DNA of 52,094 bases. It comes from Candidatus Fermentibacterota bacterium (lineage in GTDB: Bacteria; Fermentibacterota; Fermentibacteria; Fermentibacterales; JCC-6). The stretch covers positions 1 through 52,094 of the forward strand of contig JAUVIR010000015.1 in the NCBI GenBank assembly GCA_030592645.1, read 5' to 3'. A model generated the notes under the pieces. The model saw only the letters and a list, made by a program, of their open reading frames with translations, did not search any database and had not been told where the DNA came from. Position 1 is the stretch's first letter. The number at the start of each line of letters is the position of its first letter. The position numbers and the translations under genes are program-made. Below, one piece after another: positions 26,147 to 35,404 of the stretch.

Positions 26147-26613
26147 TCTGTTTCCTCCTTACCGAAACTCAGTATTGTGTTGTAAACGTGGTCAACATAT
26201 TCATCGAAATTTTCTCTCAGTGTACCTGTAAGTTCATTGCCATGCTCGATACTCTCCGGCTGGATACCTATTATCCTGATGGGGGGAAGAGTGGCGATGA
26301 TACCCCCAAGCGCGATTGTTTCCGCGAAAGTAAGGTCATGAAGGGAGTAATTCGGAAAATGGGCTCCGTCTTCGATCTCCGAAATCCCGAATGTCCTGTA
26401 TTCACCTGCAGAAACATCCATTTGCGCAGAGTCAACGATAATAACCCTGTCTGATTCCAGAATATCGTTCAATAGATCAACCCCCATGGTTGCGCCATCC
26501 ATCAACGTGACATCTTCGGGCAATGGACGATCCTTAAGGGAGTTGACTACATGAACGCCCACTCCCTCATCCTTCAGCAGAATATTCCCAAGACCAACTA
26601 CCAGAAGTCCCAC
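26143..26613 (-). CDS. NiFe-hydrogenase maturation protease
   Basis: A 156-residue HycI/HyaD/FrxA-type endopeptidase that clips the C-terminal extension of the large subunit after nickel insertion. The N-terminal GLGNILLKDEGVGVH carries the first metal ligand (Glu16), VDSAQM follows, and the histidine ligand is in SLHDLTF. It starts at GTG at 26613, directly after the hydA stop, in line with its dedicated role. A typical cleavage-site partner is visible at the end of HydA (residues after the final His). Confidence 0.92.
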   Translation of the reverse strand: MGLLVVGLGNILLKDEGVGVHVVNSLKDRPLPEDVTLMDGATMGVDLLNDILESDRVIIVDSAQMDVSAGEYRTFGISEIEDGAHFPNYSLHDLTFAETIALGGIIATLPPIRIIGIQPESIEHGNELTGTLRENFDEYVDHVYNTILSFGKEETD

Positions 26614-27918
26614 TTACTTGAATCTCACGTTCAGCTGATGTGTAGAACAGGAGATGCACGGGTCATACGCACGAACAAGCATTTGAAGAAGAAGAGATAT
26701 CTCCTCCTCGGATTTATCAAGGATTGTCGGTGCGAGCTTCCTGAAATCCTGGTCGATGTTCTCGAGATTCTGGGTGGTTGGAATAACGCAATCTGCGTAT
26801 TCGATTCTTCCTTTGCTGTCGTACGTGTAATGATGGAACAGGATTCCTCTGGGAACCTCTACAGCACTTGATCCGGTTCCCGCCCTTGGCTGGTAGCTGT
26901 AATCCTCCTCCTTTATTCCGCGTCTGATGATCTTATCTATGATCTCAACGGTGTCATGCATGATATGGATGGTCTCAATGAGCTGCGCTAGAGTTATCAT
27001 GTATGGATTATGGACGGGCGCGATCATACCAAGTTTCTCTGCGGCCTTTTTCGCTTCGGGATGGAGCAGGTCGGAGTTATTATTGAATCTGGCCAATGCA
27101 CCAACCATGTACGAATCACGCAAGTGCTTGCAGTGTTTGGCAGTAGAATCCGGAACGATGAACTCATTGGTCACTTTCCTGTATTCAGCCGGGTAGTAAG
27201 TCATGCCCTCCGATGATTTTATGACACCATCGTAGAATGGATATTCGGTACTCCCGCTCACAGGTCCTAGCGATATGTATTCGGTCTCTCTTTCAAAATC
27301 AGGGATTCCGCCTGCAACAGATGCTATAAGGTCAACCGTATCTACAACCTCCGGAAGCATTTCAATGATCTTTTTCTGAACATCCCTGAGCGCGGAAACT
27401 GATGGAAGAACGGTGAAGCCCTTGATATCCATCGTAATCGGGTGGACATGTCTGCCGACAATAACGTCCGAAACATCATTTCCAAGCTTCTTCAGCTTAA
27501 GAGCTCTGACAACGATGTCTCTGTGTGTGGTGGCAAGCGGCAGTACGGATTTAACACCAAACAGATCAGGAGCGACCAGGAAGAAGATATGAAGAAAGTG
27601 GGAGGAGAGGTTTTCACCGGCAAGCACTATTTTTCTGAGGTCGACCACCTGTTCGCTAGGCTCGATACCAAGCGCCGCCTCGGATGCACGGACTGAAGCA
27701 AGCGCGTGACCGCAGGCACAGATACCGCAGATCCGTGATACGATCTCCCGAACCTCATAATGTGCACGCCCCCTGAGCATCCCTTCAAAAAATCTGGGGG
27801 CCTCAACGATGTTGAGAGCGACATGCTCGACCCTGCCATCTTTCACATTAAGCAGCACATCCCCATGACCCTCAACCCGGGTTACGTGATGGACGTGAAT
27901 ATCAATATTCTTTCTCAT
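26614..27918 (-). CDS. hydA: NiFe hydrogenase large (alpha) subunit, group 3b type
   Basis: A 434-residue catalytic subunit. The four nickel-binding cysteines are in RICGICACGH (about residues 61-70) and YDPCISCSTH near the C-terminus. A short extension (QLNVRFK) remains after the last histidine for removal by the adjacent protease. The size and neighbouring HydB, HydG and HydD subunits match the cytoplasmic NAD(P)-linked sulfhydrogenase type of group 3b. It reversibly oxidises hydrogen or reduces protons and may also reduce sulfur. It overlaps hydD by ATGA. Confidence 0.93.
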   Translation of the reverse strand: MRKNIDIHVHHVTRVEGHGDVLLNVKDGRVEHVALNIVEAPRFFEGMLRGRAHYEVREIVSRICGICACGHALASVRASEAALGIEPSEQVVDLRKIVLAGENLSSHFLHIFFLVAPDLFGVKSVLPLATTHRDIVVRALKLKKLGNDVSDVIVGRHVHPITMDIKGFTVLPSVSALRDVQKKIIEMLPEVVDTVDLIASVAGGIPDFERETEYISLGPVSGSTEYPFYDGVIKSSEGMTYYPAEYRKVTNEFIVPDSTAKHCKHLRDSYMVGALARFNNNSDLLHPEAKKAAEKLGMIAPVHNPYMITLAQLIETIHIMHDTVEIIDKIIRRGIKEEDYSYQPRAGTGSSAVEVPRGILFHHYTYDSKGRIEYADCVIPTTQNLENIDQDFRKLAPTILDKSEEEISLLLQMLVRAYDPCISCSTHQLNVRFK

Positions 27919-28658
27919 TGTATATCCTCCGGTCTGAAAGCGTTGAAGATAGTCATGTAGCTCTTTATGTCCTCAACCGTCAGACCATTTTCAGCCAGAA
28001 CATCCATTGCAGCATTCTCGTTCGGATCGTCCACAAGACCCCGACAACCGGTACATGGATGACCGAATGTGGGATCGATAGCACCGCACCCGCCTCTTGT
28101 TATCGGACCCATGCAGGGTTTTCCGAGAGTGAGAAGGCACTCGTTTTCCTTTAGTCTGCACTCAACACAGACAGGGTCATTGTGTCTCAGGGTCTTTTTG
28201 CCCTGGAGAATTAGCTGAACATTCTTAAGGAAATCGTTACGATCTATCGGGCATCCGTATATGTATCCATCAACCTTGATAACCTGATCGATCGGCCTTG
28301 TAGGAAACGTCGGGAACCAGTCCTTCTTATCTCCGTAAACATCCGCCCTGACATCCTCCAGAGGACGTGTGTTCTTGATGGCATTCACACCTCCGGTGCA
28401 TGCGCATGCACCGAGCGCGATAACGACCTTTGAGTTCTCCCGGATCTCTTCCAGCCTGGGAATATCCTGTTCCCGGGTGATTGATCCCTCTACGAATGAT
28501 ACATCGATATCCCATTCCGCTTCAGTTATTGCTTCCCTGAACTGAACAATATCCACATGTCCAAGCAGTACAAGAAATTCCTCAACGAAATTGATCGCCT
28601 CAAGCTGACATCCCTCGCAGGATGCAAAATCGAAGAAAGCTATACGTGGCTTGCTCAT
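27915..28658 (-). CDS. hydD: NiFe hydrogenase small (delta) subunit
   Basis: A 247-residue electron-transfer subunit related to the 20-kDa PSST subunit of complex I. Cysteines for the proximal cluster are in SCEGCQLEA, GACACTGG and YGCPID. Further cysteine sets follow (CVECRLKENEC, then GKPCMG, GGCGA, HPCTGC) for two more clusters. No twin-arginine signal is present, so the enzyme is cytoplasmic. It starts behind GAGGAGGC and overlaps hydG by ATGA. Confidence 0.92.
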   Translation of the reverse strand: MSKPRIAFFDFASCEGCQLEAINFVEEFLVLLGHVDIVQFREAITEAEWDIDVSFVEGSITREQDIPRLEEIRENSKVVIALGACACTGGVNAIKNTRPLEDVRADVYGDKKDWFPTFPTRPIDQVIKVDGYIYGCPIDRNDFLKNVQLILQGKKTLRHNDPVCVECRLKENECLLTLGKPCMGPITRGGCGAIDPTFGHPCTGCRGLVDDPNENAAMDVLAENGLTVEDIKSYMTIFNAFRPEDIQ

Positions 28659-29482
28659 AATGCCTCCTCAAGGTTTTTAACCTGGTTGAAGGTAAACACC
28701 GGACCGTCCTGGCATGTGTAGACACCGTTGATCTGGCAGTGACCGCACTTTCCAAGACCGCATTTCATGTGTCTCTCAAGGGAAACCAGTATCTGTTTAT
28801 CCGGGATACCTCTACCGAGACACTCAAGAATGACAAATCGGTACATGACGGGTGGTCCGCAGACCAGGGCATAAGTCCTGCTCGGATCAACTGTCAGGCC
28901 TTTGAAAAGTGTAGTTATTACACCTGATTTTCCGCTCCAGCTCTCGTCCGGATGGTCAACAGTTTCAAGCAGGTTGACCTCAGAGGAATCAGTCCATCTG
29001 GAAAGCTCATCCTTGAAGAGTCTGTCAGATGGTGTCCTTGCCCCGTGAAGGATGGTGAATTCACCATACTCAGCACGGTTTGCAAGGATGTATCTTATCA
29101 CGGAACGCAGAGGGGCAAGCCCGATTCCTCCGGCGATGATCAATACATCGCTGCCTTTCATCTCTTCAACCGGAAAGCCATTTCCAAAAGAACCGCGGAT
29201 GCCGACTTTGTCGCCTTCCTTCATATTGTGGATGGCGGTTGTAACATCACCCACACGCCTTATTGTAAGATGAAAATTGTTGTCCGTCGGTGAAGAGCAG
29301 ATCGATATGGGAGCCTCACCGATACCGGGAACAAGAAGCTGAACGAACTGACCGGGGTCGTGATTAAGCTGCCTGCCGCCTGGAAGCTCTACCTCAAAAA
29401 CCTTCTCGGTCGGAGTAAGGTCCTGCACCGATTTGATGGTAGAGATCAAAGGTACATAGGAATTTTCTGTGATAGCAGGCAT
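28655..29482 (-). CDS. hydG: Sulfhydrogenase gamma subunit (FAD/NAD(P)-binding diaphorase)
   Basis: A 275-residue ferredoxin-NADP reductase-like subunit. FAD contacts are expected at APISICSSP, the nucleotide-binding Rossmann part begins at VLIIAGGIGLAPLRS, and VCGPPVMY is the NAD(P) motif. The C-terminal cysteines KCGLGKCGHCQ and YTCQDG bind a [2Fe-2S] cluster, as in dihydroorotate dehydrogenase electron-transfer subunits. It links hydrogen turnover to NAD(P)H. It starts in a TAATG overlap with hydB. Confidence 0.93.
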   Translation of the reverse strand: MPAITENSYVPLISTIKSVQDLTPTEKVFEVELPGGRQLNHDPGQFVQLLVPGIGEAPISICSSPTDNNFHLTIRRVGDVTTAIHNMKEGDKVGIRGSFGNGFPVEEMKGSDVLIIAGGIGLAPLRSVIRYILANRAEYGEFTILHGARTPSDRLFKDELSRWTDSSEVNLLETVDHPDESWSGKSGVITTLFKGLTVDPSRTYALVCGPPVMYRFVILECLGRGIPDKQILVSLERHMKCGLGKCGHCQINGVYTCQDGPVFTFNQVKNLEEAL

Positions 29483-30510
29483 TATTCCACCTCCTCTGAG
29501 GACAGTGCGTTTGCTATCTCAACAAGGTTGATTTCTGATGGACAGGTTTCCCAGCATCTGCCGCAGCCTGTACAGAAGATCTCTGAGAATACATCCAGAT
29601 GGTATTTGAATTTCCTGTGGAACCTGTGTCTTATCCTCGCGGCAGCATTGTCTCTGAAGTTCTCTCCGTGTCCGACAAGCGTAAAGTCCGCAAGCTGGCA
29701 TCCGTCCCAGTGTCTGGTCCTGGTGCCTTCTTCCATGGACAATGCCATATCATCTGTAACATTGAAACAGTAACAGGTTGGACAGACAAGAATGCACTGA
29801 CCGCAGGAAAGGCACTTCCTGCCCATTTCCTCCCAGATCGGATGATTCCATTTTCCTTCAAGGACCAGCGGAAGGAGTTTCGCCTGGATATCAATTCTGG
29901 CAGTGAACATCTCACGCTGTGAATTGAGAATGTTTTCACGAAGATTGAGATATCTTTCAGTTGCAGGTTCATGTTCGATGGAATTGATTATCTTCATTCC
30001 CTCTTCGGTTGCAACATCTACAAGGATCATGTTTCCGAGGTCGGTCATGAAGAGATCAAAACCCTCTTCGACCTTAAGATCCATAACGGAATCCTCGTAG
30101 CTGTACTCATCAGGGATACCATCAATACCGATGATGACGGTGTTCTCCCGCCTTGCGATGTAATTTCTATCCTTATTCCGGTTCATCATCACATCATCAA
30201 GAAGTTTGATAGCTCTTATGTCTCCTGGGCGAACACCAAGGATCACCTGTCTGTCAGTAACAAGCTCCTCTTTGAATTCGAGATTCTCCGTCAGCGTGAA
30301 ATTCACCAGAGCTTCATGCTGAGGCATGAGATATTTCTTGGGAGGAAGTATCGTTCTGATGTACTTAAACTCCACATTCGATGCATCTGCTATTTTGTCA
30401 AAAACAAAATGCTTCCCCCTGGGAACGGGCGCATAAACACTTGGATATGCGCTTATCAGGTATGAAATAAGTTCTTTCATCCTCGATTTCTGAAATATGA
30501 ATTGCTTCAC
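29482..30510 (-). CDS. hydB: Sulfhydrogenase beta subunit (two [4Fe-4S] clusters)
   Basis: A 342-residue iron-sulfur subunit and first gene of the hydrogenase operon. The C-terminal third holds two ferredoxin-type cluster sets (CLSCGQCILVCPTCYC and CTGCGRCWETCP). The N-terminal region (VYAPVPRGKHFVFDKI) is characteristic of HydB/AsrA-type proteins. It starts with GTG at 30510 behind an AGG. In sulfhydrogenases this subunit with HydG forms the electron-exchange half. The 257-base upstream spacer must hold the operon promoter. Confidence 0.92.
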   Translation of the reverse strand: MKQFIFQKSRMKELISYLISAYPSVYAPVPRGKHFVFDKIADASNVEFKYIRTILPPKKYLMPQHEALVNFTLTENLEFKEELVTDRQVILGVRPGDIRAIKLLDDVMMNRNKDRNYIARRENTVIIGIDGIPDEYSYEDSVMDLKVEEGFDLFMTDLGNMILVDVATEEGMKIINSIEHEPATERYLNLRENILNSQREMFTARIDIQAKLLPLVLEGKWNHPIWEEMGRKCLSCGQCILVCPTCYCFNVTDDMALSMEEGTRTRHWDGCQLADFTLVGHGENFRDNAAARIRHRFHRKFKYHLDVFSEIFCTGCGRCWETCPSEINLVEIANALSSEEVE

Positions 30511-30590
30511 ATCAACCTGCCTTAGTTAGGATTACTTCAGATCGTAGTAACGCATTTGACCATTCAACAATTAACCGTTTTACTATTTAG

Positions 30591-30640
30591 ATTGAACAGA
30601 ATGTTGAGCCACTTCAAACATCCTGTCAATCATGTTCAAT
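30591..30640. promoter_or_regulatory. Paired inverted half-sites upstream of the hydrogenase operon
   Basis: ATTGAACA (30591-30598) and TGTTCAAT (30633-30640) are perfect inverted copies 34 bases apart in the spacer before hydB. They may be regulator half-sites. The remainder of the 30511-30767 spacer is AT-rich and I could not assign promoter boxes with confidence. Confidence 0.3.
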
Positions 30641-30767
30641 TCTACGAAAAAGAACGCTCAAAGTCACCTGTTTAGAGTTGTAATTTTTAAAGATTCCAGG
30701 GCTCATCCAGTACATGCTAATAATCCGTAAACCTGTTAATGGTAAACGATATCTACCGTAACCTATT

Positions 30768-32111
30768 CTAAGGTGTAAGTCTTTTTACATCACGGGGAAA
30801 CATGGTAGTAAGCCGGATATTGTCAACTCCAAGAATTCTTGCGGTTATCCGCTCAAGGCCTATAGCAAGACCGCCGTGGGGAGGAAGACCGTACTTGTGA
30901 GCCTGCAGATAGCTCTTGAATGACTCTGGATCAAGCCCGAAGGCTTTCATTTTCTCGACCTGGACATCGTAATCATGTATCCGCTGCCCGCCGGTTGTCA
31001 CTTCAAGACCCCTGAAAAGCAGGTCAAAACCGAGAGTTGTGCCCGGGTTATCAGGATCATCCATGGTGTAGAAGGGTCTTTTCTCTGTCGGGAAATGGGT
31101 AACGAAAAGGAATTCGGAATTCCATTTCTCAAGTGACCAGGCACAGAGTAATTTCTCTTCCTCAGGATCAAGGTCCGGTTCTCCCGTGTTGTCCTTCCCG
31201 CTGATCTCCTTCGTGATGCGGTGCGCCTCCTCAAGGGTTACCGATGGAATTGTTTCCGATATCACGGGAAGCTCCGCTCCCAGCATTTCAAGTTCTACGG
31301 AACATTCTCTTTTCAATGCTTCCATACAGTCCCTTAAAACGGCTATTTCGACTGACATAATCTCTTCAAAGCCTGAAATGAATCCCATCTCAAAATCAAG
31401 GGATGTGTACTCGTTGATATGCCGAGATGTCTGATGAGGCTCTGCCCTGAATACGGGTCCGACTTCGAATACACGCTCGAAGACCCCTACTCCCATCTGT
31501 TTGTAGAACTGGGGTGACTGGGCCAGAAACGCTTCGCGGTCAAAGTACTGTATCTTGAAAATGTTCGCTCCGCCTTCAGCGCCTGCCGAGCATATCTTCG
31601 GAGTTCTTATTTCGGTAAAACCCATCCCGGCCAGGCTGTTCCTGAAAGCAGATGCGAACGTTTCTGCAACTTTCAGTCTGGCTCTCTCCGTCGGATGTCT
31701 GAGACTGAGCGGCCGCAGATCGAGATTGGTATCGATATGAAGATCCAGCACTTTCTTTGTCATATCCACAGGGGGCAGTTCCGCGGGCAGGGAGATGAAT
31801 TTAACCGAATCCAGATGCAGCTCGACGGTATTGGGATAAATTGAGACGTCCTTTATCCGAGCCTTCTTCACTGTTCCTGTAACCTCAACCGACTGTTCTA
31901 CTTCCAGTTTATCCAGGATTTCCTCGTTGCCCTCGTTTCCCATTACGCACTGCAGAAGACCGTCATGCCGACGTAGAATGATGAACGCGCCCCAGCCCAG
32001 ACGGCGTATCCTCTGAACCATACCGTGAATCGTTACGATCTCCCCGGTCATATTTTCCAGCTCTGCCGCAGATACAGGACTTCTAAGTCCATTATCACTT
32101 ATGCTCTTCAT
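30768..32111 (-). CDS. aspS: Aspartyl-tRNA synthetase, archaeal (non-GAD) type
   Basis: The start is the ATG at 32111, behind AAGGG; the longer frame overlaps the next gene. The 447-residue enzyme has an N-terminal OB-fold anticodon-binding domain (about residues 20-110) and a class II catalytic domain with motif 2 FRAEPHQTSRH and motif 3 GLERITARIL, ending FPRDVKRLTP. That ending and the lack of the bacterial GAD insert mark the archaeal/eukaryotic type. In the OB fold the sequence reads GMVQRI where discriminating archaeal enzymes, as I recall, have a tryptophan. It might therefore be non-discriminating and also charge tRNA-Asn, which is inference. Confidence 0.9.
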   Translation of the reverse strand: MKSISDNGLRSPVSAAELENMTGEIVTIHGMVQRIRRLGWGAFIILRRHDGLLQCVMGNEGNEEILDKLEVEQSVEVTGTVKKARIKDVSIYPNTVELHLDSVKFISLPAELPPVDMTKKVLDLHIDTNLDLRPLSLRHPTERARLKVAETFASAFRNSLAGMGFTEIRTPKICSAGAEGGANIFKIQYFDREAFLAQSPQFYKQMGVGVFERVFEVGPVFRAEPHQTSRHINEYTSLDFEMGFISGFEEIMSVEIAVLRDCMEALKRECSVELEMLGAELPVISETIPSVTLEEAHRITKEISGKDNTGEPDLDPEEEKLLCAWSLEKWNSEFLFVTHFPTEKRPFYTMDDPDNPGTTLGFDLLFRGLEVTTGGQRIHDYDVQVEKMKAFGLDPESFKSYLQAHKYGLPPHGGLAIGLERITARILGVDNIRLTTMFPRDVKRLTP

Positions 32112-32176
32112 GGAAATCCCTTCAAATGCTTTCGTGTTTGGAATCGGTAATATACTGAAACAAACAGGAATGGAGA

Positions 32177-32521
32177 TTATCCCCCTGCTTTGTAAATACG
32201 AATCAGTCTGTTGGGTGCCGACACCAGATGCGCAAAAAGGCTCTCTCCTTCTTTTCTGCACAGCTCCGCAAAGTCATCGGTTGCCTCCATTTCCGGCTGA
32301 TCCGAAGAGATGAGGAGCTTCAACCTCCTTACATCTCTCAAACACTCGATGATCTCCATCTGATAGACGGATTTTGAGCGTTCCCTGAGCTTCTCCAGCG
32401 CTTTTAGGTCTGAATCCTCAAGGGTGCTCTCTTTTAATAGCCTGAAGCTTTCTCCCAGCCTCTCCATACGCTTCCGGACAAGCTTCAATTCTTCAATGAC
32501 TACAGAATTACAAATTTTCAT
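32177..32521 (-). CDS. Small helical protein of unknown function
   Basis: An open frame of 114 residues from the ATG at 32521 (132 from 32575). Neither start has a good ribosome binding site. The sequence is charged and predicted helical (VIEELKLVRKRMERLGESF, LKALEKLRERSKS), probably coiled-coil. Two cysteines and no enzymatic motif are seen. It lies 65 bases upstream of aspS on the same strand and is divergent from butyrate kinase, so it may be the first gene of the aspS transcript. Protein-like composition makes it probably real. Confidence 0.55.
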   Translation of the reverse strand: MKICNSVVIEELKLVRKRMERLGESFRLLKESTLEDSDLKALEKLRERSKSVYQMEIIECLRDVRRLKLLISSDQPEMEATDDFAELCRKEGESLFAHLVSAPNRLIRIYKAGG

Positions 32522-32592
32522 ATTCTTGGCAATACAGCTTCCGTGAGTTAGTATTCTGCTGAAGTATATAAGCATATTAAGATAGGAGCAGA

Positions 32593-33687
32593 ATGCCAGA
32601 CACCTACAGGATCCTAGCCATCAACCCCGGTTCCACCTCGACAAAGATATCTGTTTTTGAGAATGAAAGGGAAGTCTGGTCAACCAAGCTTACCCATTCG
32701 CAGGATGAGCTTTCGGAGTACGGTCATATCTTCGATCAATACGAATTCCGAAAAGGCGTTATACTGAACGCCCTGCGGAACGCTGATTTCGAAATATCCG
32801 CTTTCGACGCCATAGTCGGCCGGGGCGGTGTTCTATACCCCATAGAAGGCGGAACCTATTCCATAGATGACAGGCTTATCGAGGATCTGCACAAAGGTGT
32901 ACAGGGGGAGCATGTTTCCAACCTCGGAGCTCCTATCGCAAGGGAACTTTCAGTTACTGCCGATTGTCCCGCCTTTATCGTAGACCCTGTTGTTGTTGAT
33001 GAGATGGAACCTCTCGCCAGGTTCTCCGGTCATCCTGATCTTCCCAGAAGATCGATCCTCCACACACTGAACCAGAAAGCTGTCGCAAGAATGGCAGCAG
33101 CCGATCTTGGCAGAGATTACGGCGATCTGAATCTGATAGTGGTTCACCTTGGTGGAGGTATTTCAGCCGGGGCTCACAGGGGGGGCAGAGTGATCGATGT
33201 CAATAATGCTCTAAACGGAGACGGTCCTTTTACTCCGGAACGGTCAGGAGGCCTCCCGGTCGGAGATCTGGTTGAACTCTGTTTCAGCGGCAGGCGGACC
33301 CACACAGAGATCAAACGCATGATCAAAGGCGAGGGCGGGATAGTGGCTTACCTGGGAACCAACGACATGATGCAAGTCGAAGAGGAAGTTAAGAATGGCA
33401 ACAGCAGGTATGAATTGGTTTACAGAGCAATGGCATACCAGATTTCCAAGGAGATAGGCGCTCTCTCGGCAGTTCTCGGTGGAGATGTCGACGCAATAGT
33501 AATTACAGGCGGTATTGCTTATGATAGGAGCTTCATCGACTGGATAATCGGGCGCGTTAAATTCATAGCTGATGTGCTTGTATATCCGGGCGAGAAGGAG
33601 ATGGAGGCCCTGGCTCTCGGGGCACTTCGTGTTCTCCTGAAACAGGAAACAGCAAAGATATACAATCCCGAAGGACAGGTTCGTTAA
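32593..33687 (+). CDS. buk: Butyrate kinase
   Basis: A 364-residue acetokinase-family enzyme starting behind AGGAG. Family blocks are [15 protein letters not shown] at the N-terminus, [28 protein letters not shown] (phosphate-binding), [18 protein letters not shown] and the C-terminal [11 protein letters not shown]. It makes ATP and butyrate from butyryl phosphate, the product of Ptb (gene at 12821). The stop overlaps the mutase start (TAATG), so the two are co-translated. Branched-chain acyl phosphates are possible alternative substrates. Confidence 0.92.
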   Translation: MPDTYRILAINPGSTSTKISVFENEREVWSTKLTHSQDELSEYGHIFDQYEFRKGVILNALRNADFEISAFDAIVGRGGVLYPIEGGTYSIDDRLIEDLHKGVQGEHVSNLGAPIARELSVTADCPAFIVDPVVVDEMEPLARFSGHPDLPRRSILHTLNQKAVARMAAADLGRDYGDLNLIVVHLGGGISAGAHRGGRVIDVNNALNGDGPFTPERSGGLPVGDLVELCFSGRRTHTEIKRMIKGEGGIVAYLGTNDMMQVEEEVKNGNSRYELVYRAMAYQISKEIGALSAVLGGDVDAIVITGGIAYDRSFIDWIIGRVKFIADVLVYPGEKEMEALALGALRVLLKQETAKIYNPEGQVR

Positions 33688-35351
33688 TGAGTAAAAGCGG
33701 TTTTGAAAAGGAGAAAAAGGCCTGGGAGGAGAATATCCTCAACCCCGGGCTTGAAAAGTTCCCCGAAAGGAAGGAAGTTTTCACAACAGGCTCCGGAGAT
33801 CCCGTAGAAAGAGTGTATTTTCCAGATAACCCCGGAGATGAATATCTGGAGAAGCTGGGATTTCCCGGAGAGTATCCCTATACAAGGGGAGTTCAGCCAA
33901 CTATGTACCGTGGCCGTTTCTGGACCATGCGCCAATACGCCGGTTTTGGAAGTGCCGAGGAATCCAACAGACGATACCGCTACCTGCTGGGACAGGGACA
34001 GACCGGGCTTTCAGTAGCCTTCGACCTCCCGACGCAGATAGGATACGATTCCGATCACCCGCTCTGCACTGGAGAAGTAGGGAAAGTGGGCGTTGCGATC
34101 GACAGTCTGGCTGATATGGAGTTACTCTTCAAAGATATCCCACTGGACAGCGTTTCCACATCCATGACCATCAATGCGCCGGCAGCTGTTCTGCTGGCGA
34201 TGTATATAGCCGTCGCTGAAAAGCAGTCCATTCCCCCCGAAAAACTCAGAGGTACAATTCAGAACGACATACTGAAGGAATACATGGCCAGAGGAACTTA
34301 CATTTTCCCGCCCGGCCACTCCATGAGACTGATCACCGATATTTTCAGTTTCTGCAACAGGAATGTTCCGATGTGGAACACGATCAGCATTTCAGGCTAC
34401 CATATCCGGGAGGCAGGATGCACGGCCTCGCAGGAAGTTGCCTTTACCATAGCGGATGGAATCGCATACGTTGACGCAGCGATGGAAGCAGGGCTTGCGG
34501 TGGATGATTTCGCACCAAGGCTCAGTTTCTTCTTCAATGCTCACAATGATCTTCTGGAGGAGGTTGCGAAGTTCAGGGCGGCTCGAAGGCTCTGGGCAAG
34601 GATAATGAGAGAGAGATTCGGCGCGCGCAAAGCAAAAAGCCTGATGCTCCGGTTCCATACACAGACCGGCGGTTCAACACTTACTGCTCAGCAGCCCGAT
34701 AACAATATTGTAAGGGTGGCAATACAAACCCTGGCGGCTGTGCTCGGCGGAACTCAGAGCCTCCACACGAACAGCAGGGATGAAGCTCTTGCGCTGCCAT
34801 CGGAACAAGCTGTACGCATAGCTCTCCGAACCCAGCAGATCGTTGCTGAAGAGTCAGGGGTCTGCAATACGGTAGATCCGCTTGCAGGCAGTTATGCGGT
34901 GGAGGAAATAACGGACAGGATAGAAACCGAGGCCATTAATTATATAGAAAAAATAGATTCTCTGGGCGGAATGGTTCAGGCAGTGGAAGAGGGATATCCG
35001 CAGCGTCAGATCCAGGATGCGGCCTACACCTACCAGCGGGAGATCGAGGATTCCGAGCGGATAGTTGTAGGGGTAAACAGTTTCGTTGTTGAAGAACAGC
35101 CGCCGGAGGGACTGCTGAGGGTTGATCCCTCGGTTGAGAAAACCCAGTTCGCTAAACTTAAAAATACCAGGGAAAACCGTGATAACAGCACGGTATCCGA
35201 TTGCCTGAATGCTCTTGAGCTGGCCGCAAATTCATCTCTTAACCTCATGCCTTCCATATTGGATGCCGTGAGGTCCTATGCTACACTGGGTGAAATATGC
35301 GGTGTACTCCGTGAAGCTTTTGGCGAGTATAGACCAAACACAGTCCTCTGA
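33687..35351 (+). CDS. mcmA1: Methylmalonyl-CoA mutase, catalytic (alpha) subunit without B12 domain
   Basis: A 554-residue TIM-barrel catalytic subunit. The substrate tunnel begins [20 protein letters not shown], with [46 protein letters not shown] and [16 protein letters not shown] following. The Tyr of TMYRGR and the Arg of SMRL match the residues that select methylmalonyl-CoA in MutB; as I recall, isobutyryl-CoA mutases have Phe and Gln. The cobalamin-binding domain with its DxHxxG motif is absent, so a separate small subunit must be encoded elsewhere. It interconverts succinyl-CoA and methylmalonyl-CoA. It is coupled to butyrate kinase. Confidence 0.9.
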   Translation: MSKSGFEKEKKAWEENILNPGLEKFPERKEVFTTGSGDPVERVYFPDNPGDEYLEKLGFPGEYPYTRGVQPTMYRGRFWTMRQYAGFGSAEESNRRYRYLLGQGQTGLSVAFDLPTQIGYDSDHPLCTGEVGKVGVAIDSLADMELLFKDIPLDSVSTSMTINAPAAVLLAMYIAVAEKQSIPPEKLRGTIQNDILKEYMARGTYIFPPGHSMRLITDIFSFCNRNVPMWNTISISGYHIREAGCTASQEVAFTIADGIAYVDAAMEAGLAVDDFAPRLSFFFNAHNDLLEEVAKFRAARRLWARIMRERFGARKAKSLMLRFHTQTGGSTLTAQQPDNNIVRVAIQTLAAVLGGTQSLHTNSRDEALALPSEQAVRIALRTQQIVAEESGVCNTVDPLAGSYAVEEITDRIETEAINYIEKIDSLGGMVQAVEEGYPQRQIQDAAYTYQREIEDSERIVVGVNSFVVEEQPPEGLLRVDPSVEKTQFAKLKNTRENRDNSTVSDCLNALELAANSSLNLMPSILDAVRSYATLGEICGVLREAFGEYRPNTVL

Positions 35352-35404
35352 TGCAGCCTGTATACAGATCGTTGCGAAGCGGACATACCGGAAAGGTGGA
35401 AATA

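Noticed and set aside
33687-35351. Isobutyryl-CoA mutase next to butyrate kinase
   Set aside because: The Tyr in TMYRGR and Arg in SMRL match methylmalonyl-CoA mutase rather than the Phe and Gln recalled for isobutyryl-CoA mutase.
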